From assembly GCA_033239005.1 (NCBI GenBank), contig BSQZ01000018.1:1509036-1573035 (forward strand): 64,000 nt of DNA, in the 5' to 3' direction. Made by a program: the position numbers and the translations under genes. A model generated the notes under the pieces. It saw nothing but the letters and a program-made list of their open reading frames with translations, did not search any database and was not told where the DNA came from. Origin of the DNA: Lamellibrachia satsuma. Its lineage: Eukaryota > Annelida > Polychaeta > Sabellida > Siboglinidae. Within the stretch, counting starts at the first letter, position 1, and each line of letters begins with the position of its first letter. Shown here one piece after another: positions 1 through 11,164 of this stretch.

Positions 1-24
1 GCATGCATGCATGTGTGCGTGCAT
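1..24. repeat. GCAT/GTGC simple repeat
   Basis: The left edge opens with alternating GCAT and TGTGCGTG units. It is low-complexity and cut by the window edge. Confidence 0.8.
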
Positions 25-275
25 CTGTACATTGCGATTTCTATTATCGACAATTGAACAAATATGAAATAAAGGTTAAATAGCAACTCAACATTTTGTT
101 GAATGTTACCGATCTTTTAAATGTGCAGCGCTATCGCTCAATCGCGCATGTTCATAATACTAGCGGAGTAGCTGTGCTATTTCTCATCGGCTCATCCTAT
201 TAATTATTGTCATGATGTAACGTGCATGCATCCTTAAATATGAAAAGACTATTTATTTATTTCTTAATTATATTA

Positions 276-458
276 AACTTTCACTATACCTACTTGTCAT
301 TAAAAGCATATATGGATTTCTTATGAAAACGACTGTACGAACAGAAAGCATCTACATACGAAATGATCTGATGCTTTATGTGCATACAGTCGTTAACATA
401 CCTCTTTTCATAAGAAATCCATATGTACTTTTAATGACAAGTAGGTATAGTGAAAGTG
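276..458. mobile_element. Palindromic MITE (foldback), TA-flanked
   Basis: Two arms of about 80 bp are near-perfect inverted repeats: the left arm begins ACTTTCACTATACCTAC and the right arm ends GTAGGTATAGTGAAAGT. The centre also pairs in part (CGACTGTA with TACAGTCG; GCATC with GATGC). TA lies immediately outside both ends (274-275 and 459-460), as expected for a Tc1/mariner-type target duplication. A short open frame across the hairpin is a by-product of the palindrome. The superfamily is inferred from the TA flanks only. Confidence 0.75.
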
Positions 459-554
459 TATTCATTGGGACATTTGTGTATGGTCGTAGTATTCGGATTA
501 CGCATCGCAACGCCTAGATACGGATGTTGAAAGGTGAGTGGGGTAATTCCTAGT

Positions 555-555
<1 letters not shown>

Positions 556-606
<51 letters not shown>
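556..606. repeat. (TA)n microsatellite, left flank of the MULE
   Basis: About 50 bp of pure TA abuts the left terminal inverted repeat of the transposon. Together with the longer TA run beyond the right end, it suggests insertion into a TA microsatellite. Confidence 0.95.
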
Positions 607-607
<1 letters not shown>

Positions 608-667
608 GAAGTGGTTATTCTTCCGGTTGCCGTAACCCAGATTCGGTTAGTTATTCTTCCGTGAGTT
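607..667. repeat. MULE left terminal inverted repeat
   Basis: About 60 bp that pairs with 6768-6829. It contains two copies of TTATTCTTCC, one of them followed by GGTTGCCGTAACCC. The outermost few bases differ between ends, so the exact terminus within the TA junction is uncertain. Confidence 0.85.
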
Positions 668-672
668 GGGCC

Positions 673-720
673 GCGCATGCGCCATAAGCCTACTTCACCA
701 AAGCATAGCCACGCATGCGC
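673..720. promoter_or_regulatory. Two NRF1-like palindromes at the MULE 5' end
   Basis: GCGCATGCGC at 673-682 and ACGCATGCGC at 711-720 match the established NRF1 (nuclear respiratory factor 1) consensus YGCGCAYGCGCR, the first fully in its core. They lie just upstream of and overlapping the possible start codons of the transposase gene. This is the position expected of a promoter element, so NRF1-driven expression is a reasonable inference. The same palindrome recurs near the right end. Confidence 0.55.
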
Positions 721-741
721 AGGATCTACGCAGTTCGCAAA

Positions 742-3700
742 ATGGAAGTTTCGAAGGAGTTCGTAGGAATCAACGTTGGGGATAAATTTTCTTCTTTTTC
801 TCAATTTTCCGATAAAATTAAACAAGTACAAGATGACAGTTTCGTTCAACTGTATTTGCGCGACTCGAGGACAATTGACGGGGCAAAACAGCGGATGCCA
901 AACATTGCAGCCAAGGCAAATCGGAATTTGAAGTACTATTCTGTGCAGTACAGTTGTATTTTCGGTGGGAAATTGCACAAGTCTGAAAGCAAAGGTGCCA
1001 GAGTCACAGCAGCACAGTAAGTAATTATACTATCTTTGATTATAACAACACTACTGTAAGAATGTACTATGTATTAAGTCAACAAACTCGTTTTAGCCGT
1101 TACCCGTTTGAAATTCGTAGTACTTCATTGAAAATCCGCCCCGGACTACTGTTGTGAATGCTGCTGTTATTGTTGTTGTTGTTGTTTTCTTTGCATTAAG
1201 TCATTATCTTTTACGAAGTTGTATCTTTTATTATCAGGACACTGAAACGAGAATGTACAGCTGGGGTCAAAATTGGCCTTTCTGACGACTACCAACAGCT
1301 CGAGATCAAGAAAATCGATGTCACACACAACCATGAAGTTTCAGAGGTAAAATGTTGGACTGCCACTTTATAGTATTTCATGCATTAACAAAGTCGATAC
1401 ATAGTTTATGAAAACATGTCCATTTGTCTTAAACACACTTCGACACAGTGCATGTTTTGTTCTTCTTTCCATGTATTGGTATGTTTGTGTATCCATTTTG
1501 ATTATCTATTACAAAGTCATCTATTATGTCTATCTATATTTTCACTTTTTAGATGCAAATAAACGATGTATTATAGTCTTTTCAGCTTAGATAACCGCTT
1601 CAGTTACAGACAATATCATTTTAGCAGTTGTGTACATGATATTTTGTAGGAGGTATACCAACATCTGCCACGTCAACGCCGAATAGATCCGGTGCATCTG
1701 CAGAAAGCAGAAGAGCTCATGAATTTGAAACCTAACAAAAAATTACTGAACATCCGCCTGCAAGACATCACGGGCAAGAACATTACACTCCGTGACATGA
1801 CAAACATTAGCAGCAACATGAAGAAGACATCACACCGCAACGACTTAGTGAAACTCGTCAAGCGACTGAACGCCATGCATGGTAAAAAAAATACAAATTA
1901 GGTTAACAGTGTTTCTGTTGCTACATGATTAGTTTAATATTATAGGTGTATTATGGAATGACTGTCAGAAGTCATGAAACATACCACAGTCTTTTTGTGT
2001 AATATGCATTTTCACAAATCTAACTCTTGTTTTAGTGCATGTGTTCTCCTTTCTTACATGCATTTGTTGGTGTGTCTCGATTTGTTTGTGCATCACTTTG
2101 CTAAATTTTCACAAATGACACTGAACATGACTGTTTTCCTTATTTTCATGTTTAATATTATAGGTGTATTGTATTATGGAATGACTGTCAGAAGTCATGG
2201 ATCATACCAGTCTTTTTGTCTAATATGCATTTTCACAAATCTAAATGTTGTTTTAGTGCATGTGTTCTCGTTCTTTTACATGCATTTGTTGGTGTGTCTC
2301 CTTGATTTGTATGTGCATCACTTTGCTATATTTTCACTTGCCATCACTTTTTTTTCATAAATAACCCTTAAACATAACTGTTATCCTCTTTTTTCAGGGT
2401 CTGTTGTAGAAGTCTTCAGTGACGAGGAGGATTTCCGTGGAATCTTCTTCCAGGATAATACGATGAGGACTGTGTTCAACAGTTACCCGGAAGTACTCCT
2501 CTTCGACGCGACCTACAAGCTGACTGAACTTCGCATGCCACTTTACCTCCTGATGGCCATCGATGGCAATGGCCATTCCGAAATTGTTGGCCTGTACCTG
2601 ACCGTCAGCGAAACAGCCACATCTCTTCAGGGTATGCTGCAAGCATTCAAGAAAATGAACAATGCATGGCAAAGGACAACAGTGGTAATGACTGACAAGG
2701 ACCTGACCGAGAGGAAGACACTGGCAGAAGAATTTCCAAATGCAGCATTGCAGCTGTGCCTCTTCCACACACTGCGATCATTCAAGCGTGAGTTTTCGTT
2801 GGACAAACTAGGTCTTCGTCCAGGTATACGTGACACTGTACTGGAAATCCTCGGGAAGATGGCAAACGCGAAGTCGCCACATCTGTTCAACGAACAGTAC
2901 GAAGCTTTGAAGAACCTTGGTGTGCGAGCGGGTGATCTACTTCTTTGGGAAGAACTGGCTGCCTATCAAAGAAGAGTGGGCTACGTGCTATAAGAACTCC
3001 AAGTTTACCCTCGGAGAACTTACCAACAACAGACTGGAAAGCATGAACGGCAAAATAAAGAGTGTTTGCTCGAAGTTCGCCAGTTTGGACACATTCTTTT
3101 CCGAATTCTTCGAAGTGTTACGTGTCCTGTGCAGTGAACGGAACCATAGTCACATCATGCAACGCATCAAGACACCTGCGATGCGTCAACACGATGTAAC
3201 ATCAGAAGACATGAAGTATGCCACTTATGTCACGCCATATGCTTACTCACTCATCTTGAAGCAACTGCTGTTGCGAGATTCTGTCAAGATGCCAGAAGAA
3301 GATGGTCATCCGTGTGACTCATCAGAAGGTCCCATTAACGTCACAGCGTCCTCTTGTCAATGTTTGTTCTGGACGACCAGAAAACTACCGTGTAGGCACA
3401 TATTTGCCTACAGGAAGACAAAGAACATTGCATCGTTTGACACAGATCTGGTGGCTGAAAGATGGAGCGCCAGATACTATGAAATATCGTGTGGGTTGAA
3501 GTGTGTCGGAAATGTCGGAAGTGTTGGTGCGACAATCGCAAGAATTCCTTCTGTGCCCCCAGTTCTGTCATCACACCAAAAGTATTCAACAGCACTCTCT
3601 GTGGCAAAAGATCTGGCAAGTTTGGCGTCCGAGGTCGGAATGCCCTGCTTCAAGGAAAGGCTGGCCTTCCTACAAGACGTGAGACGCTGTTGGGCACAAG

Positions 3701-5208
3701 GAACAACCGTCAGCCTGCACAGTGCATGTAAGTATTGAGAATGACTATAGATGTTCAGTCACATATACATGCTGCATGTTCCCGTCAACAAACTTCCAAG
3801 TTCACAGTGACATCAATTGATTTATAATTCTGCTTTGTTTTCAGCTGATGCAGCTCATGAACAGCGACCAATGAGACACGTCGAACCGGTCGAACACCCT
3901 GACAGTGCACATGCAAGTATTGAGAATGACTATAGATGTTCAGTCACATATACATGCTGCATATTCCCGTCAACAAACTTCCAAGTTCACAGTGACATCA
4001 ATTGATTTATAATTCTGCTTTGTTTTCAGCTGATGCAGCTCATGAACAGCGACCAATGAGACACGTCGAACCGGTCGAACACCCTGACAGTGCACATGCA
4101 TGTAAGTATTGAGAATGACTATAGATGTTCAGTCATATATACATGCTGCATGTTCCCGTCAACAAACTTCCAAGTTCACAGTGACATCAATTGATTTATA
4201 ATTCTGCTTTGTTTTCAGCTGATGCAGCTCATGAACAGCGACCAATGACCAAGAACAACAACCAGGGCACTTCTGCTCTACCAGAGTCATTAAAGACAAG
4301 TGCGTTTATATCACATTATATTTGCAGTAGCCTAAGTTATCGGAATCATTCATTAATATTAAGGTGATTTATTATTCCGCCAATACGTGAACATTGAACG
4401 ATAAGTCCACTCCAAAACTCATTGGTTGGTTGGTTGGTTTCCATAAACATATTTTGTTATTAGATAAATGGGTATCCTAGTTGACCTTGTTAGTGGTTAT
4501 CCTAATTTCTGCTAATCTGTTGACAGGTCTTAGTAGCATGAAAATGCCACCGTCAATGAGGAAGAGGGGTCGACCCAAGGGGGCAGAGTTGACTGTCATT
4601 GGTTTGCCCAAAAGGAGAAAAAAAGACAAACCGGTCAAATTCCTGACCAAACTTCCTGTGGAAAGAGAGCATGGTACGGTTAATTATTTACAGTCTGTAG
4701 TGTGCCAAGCATCTAAAGACTTGTTATATTCATTTTAGATTTATTTGTAATTTGTTCACATATAAATATATACATATACTATTCATTGTATATTAGATGA
4801 CATCAATACTATGTGTATATATGTAGTTTAAATACATTTGCAGTTATGCTGTGCTGGTTTGCAAGAAGAGATGTTGCGGAGGCAGCACTACATGGTGATC
4901 GCATGTTGAAAGATTCAGACATCAAAAGAAACCCGAAGACTGCTGCGTGCCTTGACAGCAATGTATGTCTCAAGGCAATACAAAAGTACTGCGAGACACC
5001 GGCCTGGCATGCAGTGGAACGGATAGCAGAGGACCTGCAGAAGGACGGTCTATGGTATTGTGCGACGTGCACATTGGCATTGGATGATGATGAGGATGAC
5101 TGTGTTGCATGTGATGGCTGCCTTCAGTGGTATCACTTTACTTGTGCTGGAGTAAGGAGTGCCCCTAAAGCAAAAATATGGTTTTGCAAGGGATGCAAAT
5201 TGGCATAA
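742..5208 (+). CDS. MULE transposase with SWIM and PHD zinc fingers (spliced, one frameshift)
   Basis: Exons with good splice sites: 742-1016, 1238-1346, 1650-1881, 2398-3727, 3845-3915 (doubtful), 4030-4101, 4219-4299, 4527-4673, 4844-5208. Phases agree except for exon 5. The order of parts resembles ZSWIM3-type proteins: an N-terminal FAR1-like region, a MULE core (DATYK near 2504, TDKD near 2693, LCLFH near 2755), the TNNRLESMNGKIKS block, a SWIM finger near 3355-3405 (CQC, then CRH), an AT-hook-like RKRGRPKG near 4559, and a C-terminal PHD finger (two CxxC pairs, HxxC, then WFCKGC). The reading frame shifts by +1 near 2917-2932; one extra G in the run at 2930-2932 would explain it. I prefer the ATG at 742 (AAAATGG context) over the one at 715, because family members begin shortly before the GDxF segment. 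Confidence 0.8.
3728..4218 (+). repeat. Tandem intron-exon duplication inside the transposase gene
   Basis: A unit of about 189 bp (117-bp intron plus 72-bp exon) recurs in tandem; exon starts are at 3845, 4030 and 4219. The intron copies are nearly identical and keep GTAAGTATT donors and TTTTCAG acceptors. The 72-nt exon is a multiple of three and begins CTGATGCAGCTCATGAACAG. The first exon copy has a 4-bp deletion at its end that destroys the GTAAGT donor. The third diverges after its first 30 nt into new coding sequence. Confidence 0.9.
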
Positions 5209-5265
5209 TTTCTGCTGATTGATGATGATGATTGATTACAAGATGTTGCCTCACTGATGCAGATT

Positions 5266-5969
5266 TAGTGTATATTTTTGCTAGCTTGTGTGTTGGTGTC
5301 CTATAGTATTTTAACAAGATGTTGCTTCACTGATGCAGATTAGCTTATATTAGAGTATATTGTTTGCAAGCATGTGTGTTGCTATGCGATAGCATTGTAA
5401 AAACAAGAATTTGCTTCAAGCATGTAGATTGGCTTAATGTATAGTGTATATTTTTGCTAGCTTGTGTGTTGGTGTCCTATAGTATTTTAACAAGATGTTG
5501 CTTCACTGATGCAGATTAGCTTATATTAGAGTATATTGTTTGCAAGCATGTGTGTTGCTATGCGATAGCATTGTAAAAACAAGAATTTGCTTCAAGCATG
5601 TAGATTGGCTTAATGTATAGTGTATATTTTTGCTAGCTTGTGTGTTGGTGTCCTATAGTATTTTAACAAGATGTTGCTTCACTGATGCAGATTAGCTTAT
5701 ATTAGAGTATATTGTTTGCAAGCATGTGTGTTGCTATGCGATAGCATTGTAAAAACAAGAATTTGCTTCAAGCATGTAGATTGGCTTAATGTATAGTGTA
5801 TATTTTTGCTAGCTTGTGTGTTGGTGTCCTATAGTATTTTAACAAGATGTTGCTTCACTGATGCAGATTAGCTTATATTAGAGTATATTGTTTGCAAGCA
5901 TGTGTGTTGCTATGCAATAGCATTGTAAAAACAAGAGGTTGCTTCAAGGATGCAGATTAGCTTAGTGTA
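5266..5969. repeat. 176-bp satellite, four copies, in the MULE 3' region
   Basis: TAGTGTATATTTTTG starts at 5266, 5442, 5618 and 5794, so the period is exactly 176 bp. The first three units are near-identical and the last degrades. Each unit is itself two diverged ~88-bp halves (GCTAGCTTGTGTGTTG versus GCAAGCATGTGTGTTG), a two-level repeat. It lies between the stop codon and the polyadenylation signal, so it is probably transcribed as 3' UTR. Confidence 0.9.
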
Positions 5970-6218
5970 TACTTTTTCAAGCATGTGTTTAGCTATGCGA
6001 TAGTATCAATGTTTTTAACGCACATATTCTATTGTTTTGCACCATGTCATAATGTGTTCAAGAACTTGCACATGTATTGTTACAGCACTGTTGTTTTACC
6101 TTGTACATTACCACTTTCATTGGTTCGTTTACATTCAGTAAAGTGTTTTTAAACTGCATTGTGTATTGTTTATTTAAATATATATAGTATGCATACCCTT
6201 TCAGTTGTAAATGGCACT

Positions 6219-6224
6219 AAATAA
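6219..6224 (+). terminator. Polyadenylation signal AATAAA for the transposase gene
   Basis: AATAAA followed by a TTTGTTGTTG-rich stretch, about 1 kb after the PHD exon's stop codon. It is the best 3' end candidate before the subterminal repeats begin. Confidence 0.5.
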
Positions 6225-6532
6225 ATTTGTTGTTGATTGATACCCGGTGTATAAATATTTCCCGGAAAACTGCTGAGATCAGCGAGATCAGCAAGTAATA
6301 TCAAACTCATTGTTATGGCAGCACACTATATATGTTATATTTATTCAAAGATATACAATACAACAAATGTATGCACAAATGACGAGGGCTTGCCACAAAC
6401 CTATTTTTTGTTTGGCTAATTTAATTGTTGGTAGCATGCATCAACGTGGGACAGTGTAATTAGACATTTATAGAATGTGGCATACTTGGAAGAACTGACG
6501 GGATATTAATACTGCCAAGTCGATCTCGGGAA

Positions 6533-6767
6533 ACTCACGGAAGAATAACGCCGCCAGGTTGGGTTACGGCGATCGGAGGAAGCTCACGGAACAATAATTC
6601 AGCAAAGTCGGGTTACGGCGATCGGAGGAAACTCACGGAAGAATAGCCGAGCCAGGTCTGTTTACGGCAACCGTAGCAAATCTTGCGCATGCGCTGACGA
6701 GCTCTCGTAAGAGTAACCTCGCCGAATCGATTTACGGCAGGCGGGATAGCTCTGCGCATGCGCAACT

Positions 6768-6775
<8 letters not shown>
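6533..6775. repeat. MULE right subterminal modules
   Basis: Five imperfect direct copies of a module beginning ACTCACGGAAGAATAACG and containing GGGTTACGGCGATCGGAGG start near 6533, 6582, 6631, 6701 and 6770; the last is the terminal inverted repeat itself. The left end has one such module only, so the element is asymmetric. Arrays like this are candidate transposase-binding sites (inference). Confidence 0.8.
6684..6764. promoter_or_regulatory. Two NRF1-like palindromes at the MULE 3' end
   Basis: TGCGCATGCGC at 6684-6694 and a perfect TGCGCATGCGCA at 6753-6764, the ideal NRF1 palindrome. They mirror the pair near the left end, so the motif belongs to the element's ends and not only to one promoter. 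Confidence 0.5.
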
Positions 6776-7025
<250 letters not shown>

Positions 7026-7218
7026 CCAAAATCCAAGTACCAATTGTAGTTAACATGTAGATAAATTACAAATCCACATTATTATAAAGTTACAAACCTA
7101 TATAACTACATTTAACAAGATTTAACAAGATTTAACAAGATTTGCCATCCAAGCCAAAGGCCCAGATGGCAAGTGGACAAGGAAGCCATTGGCTTATCGA
7201 GAGTCCAACAATGTTCAC

Positions 7219-10091
7219 CTACTTATAACCCGCCCTCCTGATATATGTGTCAACCTTGTTTTTAAACATATTCACGCTGCTAGCAGTTACACAATATGTA
7301 GACAGTTTGTTCCATTCATTTACTGTCCTCTGTGAGAACGAGTGCTTCCTGATGTCCAATCTACATTGATCCTTTACTAATTTTACCTCATGTCCTCTAG
7401 TTCTGCTATCCTTCTTGAGTGAGAAAAACATATTTCTATCAATATTTTCATACCCATTCAATATCTTAAAAACTTCAATCTGATCTCCTCTTAACCTCCT
7501 TGTCTCTAGAGTTGTTAAACCACATTCTTTCAGGCGTTCTTCATAACTAAGGTCTCTAAGTTCTGGAATCATTTTAGTTGCTCTCCTTTGTATGCGTTCA
7601 AGCGTATCTATATCCTTCTTACGATATGGTCTCCATGCTTGTATACAGTATTCTAAATGAGGTCTAACTATTGCTTTATAAAGAGGTATAATTAACTTTT
7701 TTCCCTTGTATGTTATGTTTCTTCTAATCAATCCAAGAATTTGATTACCCTTTGAAGCTGCAATACCACACTGCTCTGAAACTTTCATATCAGCGCTTAT
7801 TGTAACTCCTAAGTCCTTTTCTTTTAGAGTAGTACCAAGAACAGTAGCTCCCATTTTATAGTTTACATTCAAGTTCCCATGTCCTGTATGTAGGCATTTA
7901 CATTTCCCAAAATTGAACAGCATCTGCCATTTCTCAGACCATTTCACTAATCTGTCTAGATCGTTTTGTAAATGTTGTTTATCACCATCAGTATTAACCT
8001 TTCTAAACAGTTTTGTGTCGTCCGCAAATTTCAGTACGTTACTTGTTATACTGTCGTCCAAGTCATTGATATAAATTAAGAATAATATAGGTCCTAATAC
8101 TGATCCTTGAGGTACCCCACTCAAAACCGATTTCCAATTTGAAACTTCGCCATCTACTACAACTCGTTGTCTTCTGTCAGTCAGCCATTGTTCTATCCAG
8201 TCAGTTATGCTATCCCCGATACCATGGGCTTTTAATTTAAGTAGCAATCTTTGATGTGGCACTTTGTCAAAAGCTTTCTGAAAATCTAAGTAGATAATAT
8301 CTACTGGCGATCCCTTGTCTATCCACTTAGTGATTTCTTCCAAAAACATAACACATTTGTTAAGCATGACCTCGCTTTAAGGAATCCATGTTGAGATGAA
8401 TTTAATAATTTATGCTTAACGAGGAAGTCCACCATATGGTCTTTAATTAACCTTTCTAATAATTTACAAATCACTGACGTTAAACTCACTGGTCTGTAAT
8501 TCTCTGACTTATTTCTCGAACCCTTTTTAAATAATGGTATGATGTTTGCTTCTTTCCATTCAAACGGAACAACTCCCTCTTTTAATGACAAGTTGAATAC
8601 TCTTGCAAGTGGTATACTGATTTGATCTACTGTTTCCATTAGTAATTTTGGAGGAATCCCATCCACTCCCGGTGATTTGTTATCCTTCATTGCCTTTATT
8701 TTCCTAGCTACCAATTCTGGAGTTACAACTAACGGTCCTAAATAGTCAGATTTAGTCCCCTGAAATTTAGCATCAGCAACTGGTAATGAACTAATATCTT
8801 CTTTTGTAAACACTGAACTGAAGTAACCATTTAGGTCTTCCGCCATTAAAAACCCCTGTGATATTATATTTCCAGCACTGTCTTCTAGAGGTCCAACCTT
8901 GTCTTGTACGTTTTGTTTACTCCTGACATATGCATAAAAACTCTTGCTGTCAGTTTTTATGTTACATGCCAGTTTTTGCTCATAGCTTCTTTTAGATTGT
9001 CTGATTTCAGTTGTAGCTGCATTAAGTGCCTCTTTGTATTTTGCATAGTCTTCTTCCTTTCTGGTACGCCTATAAACCCTCCACATAGTTTGTTTTAGCA
9101 TTATTTTTCTAATTGCCTCTTTTGACACGTGTTTCTTTCTACACCGTTTTCCTTGTTTTCGGAAGGGAACAAATTTATCAATGATACTCTCAATTTCATA
9201 TTTTAGAATATTCCAACATTCAATTGCAGTCTTATTCATCAGCATGTTATTCCAATCTAGCTGTGCTAAGTATTTTCTCATATCTTTGTAGTTACCTTTG
9301 TGGAAGTTTCTCTTGTACGTTTTCTTATTTTTACTTTCTGATTTTACATTGATGTCAAAATGTATTTGATTATGGTCACTATTACCCAATGGTTCAAATA
9401 TTTTTACATTGTCCACTAATTCTTTTTGTGATGACAAAACTATATCTAATACATTTTCTCCCCTGGTTGGTTCTAGTACGTGCTGGGTAAGAAAGCTATC
9501 CTGGATTAAACATAGAAATTGTTGATCCTCAATCCCTGTGCTCTCTAGAGAATTCCATTGTATGTGTCCATGGTTAAAATCTCCCATTATGATACATTCC
9601 CCTTTACTAACTTCCTTTATAGCGTTTTTTATTTTTGTGTTGTCCTCTTCGTTTATGTTTGGACTTCGGTAAACTAATCCAACAGTTAATTTTGAATTTC
9701 CTGAAACAATTTTGCACCAAACAGCTTCATCGCAATCTGCTTCCCTTTCTAGTTTTATTTCATAAGCCTGAATAGATTCTTTAACATATAAAATAACTCC
9801 CCCGCCCCTTCTTCCTATTCGATCTTTCCTAAACATTACGTATCCTGTCAGTCCTAATTCAGCATCTGTTATATCTATGTTGGCCCATGATTCAGTTATA
9901 CCAATTATGTGAGGGTCAATATCTTCTACCATAATGTTTAATTCGTTTTTCTTATTTACTATGCTCCTTGCATTTAAACATACGCATCTATAACCTTTTT
10001 CAGAGATGTTTTTCGGATGATTTGATATTGGTTTATCTGTGCTAGTGGTCTCTTGTTCTGCTTGAGACGCCTCTAGGTAACCCCCCTGCAC
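7219..10091 (-). pseudogene. CR1-like ORF2: endonuclease plus reverse transcriptase, one frameshift
   Basis: The protein has an apurinic endonuclease-like domain (CLNARSIVNKKNEL, ITESW, GLVYRSP, MGDFNHGHIQW and a terminal SDHNQIHF). A reverse transcriptase follows (KSPGVDGIPPKLL, FKKGSRNKSENYRPVSLTS, LDFQKAFDKVPH, GVPQGSVLGPILFLIYIND, FADDTKLF) and then the C-terminal HLEYCIQAW and NEWNKL blocks. Translation is continuous over 10091-8319, then moves to another frame at about 8367-8340, between the QHGF and DFQKAF motifs, and runs to 7219. Apart from this single shift the ~960 residues look well preserved, so the copy is fairly young or the shift is an assembly error. Confidence 0.9.
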
Positions 10092-10093
10092 TT

Positions 10094-10315
10094 CTAGTTT
10101 AAAGAATGTTTACTTCCAAAAATATTTGTCATTGTACCCAAGTCGCTATCTACTGCTTCTGAAAGTTTGTCCGCGAATACTGCCGCCCCCTTTCCACTTA
10201 AATGAAGCCCATCCTTCATGTACACATCACCCCTCCCAACAAAACTTTCCCATAAATCCACAAATCCAACTTCCTCTTCCCTACACAGCCTCTGGACTAA
10301 CATGTTAATTGCCAT
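10094..10315 (-). pseudogene. CR1-like ORF1 C-terminus (SGNH/GDSL esterase-like)
   Basis: The segment ending GFVDLWESF...KDGLHLSGKGAAVF resembles the last block (DGLHL) of the SGNH-hydrolase-like domain found in CR1 ORF1 proteins. It stops immediately upstream of ORF2. Similarity may extend degenerately towards 10515, but the frame is lost. Confidence 0.6.
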
Positions 10316-10336
10316 CCCCCGACAATTTCGATATTT

Positions 10337-10965
10337 AGGAGATGAACCGATGTTACTTGTGTGCCACCTACGTCTACATTAATGTCTACGTCGTATGGCC
10401 TACCTTTGCTTTGCATTTTAAGTTTAAGTTGTCGCTGGCGCTGGTAGTGCCTAGGCAAAAAAATTCGCCCCGCTCTTCGTCTCCCTATATTAGCAAAAGC
10501 CAGATAGGAAAACATTGTAGGGCGATTGACTTTGCCTAGTAGTGCCTAGTGGTAGTGACAACGCTTCTAGAGTCTTGAGATTGACGTGACCATACTTTTA
10601 AAGGGTGTCGAAGTCAAACAACTGCGATTTAACGCCCGACGTATGAGAATTAGCCAACCATAGCTTATGACAGGTGTAACACGCAGATACCACGTAATCA
10701 GTGTCGTAGTGAGTCACAGTTGCGGTCTGGTTTGAGTGCTTTCGTTTGTTTGCCCTTTCACCAACCCCTGGTGGATACCCATGACACTATTTGTATTTCA
10801 AGTCACCAGCCGGCGTCAACCGCTGAGCTACAACTAATTTAAAGTTTTACATAAAATAAACTATATTTCACAATTAAACACGAGTTGCAAACAAATCAAT
10901 GCAAGTATCACCCTCAATCCTGTTTGCGCCGTAGGTGGCACACAAGTAACATCGGTTCATCTCCT
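10337..10965. mobile_element. Element bounded by a perfect 36-bp inverted repeat
   Basis: 10337-10372 (AGGAGATGAACCGATGTTAC...) is the exact reverse complement of 10930-10965. The 557 bp between them encode nothing recognisable. I see no target-site duplication, so this may be a non-autonomous DNA element or an inverted duplication made when LINE pieces inserted. Confidence 0.5.
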
Positions 10966-11164
10966 GTTCTACGGAGATGAATTCCATGTCTTCTGGCGAC
11001 GCCGTCTTCTTTCCCCATCTGCTGTCCAAAGTGGGACGTTCGGCACACGTGCACTAACCATGCATGTCCATCTTAAATGTATTTGTCTCTTCGTCTGCGT
11101 GGCCAGGCCCCAGGCCGGGATGTGTGCTTTCATTTGATTTAATGCGATTGTCATCCCAAACAAC

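Larger units (their letters stand above)
7107..10320 (-). mobile_element. CR1-like non-LTR retrotransposon, 5'-truncated
   Basis: A minus-strand element with an ORF1 tail, an endonuclease/reverse-transcriptase ORF2, a ~100-bp 3' UTR and a 3' terminus made of three TTTAACAAGA repeats (7109-7138). Short tandem 3' ends instead of poly(A) are characteristic of the CR1 group. The 5' end is lost near 10320. The insertion lies just beyond the TA tract that flanks the MULE. Confidence 0.85.

Noticed and set aside
550..978. 142-codon minus-strand frame over the MULE left end
   Set aside because: Antisense to transposase exon 1 and extended by the TA repeat; no independent support.
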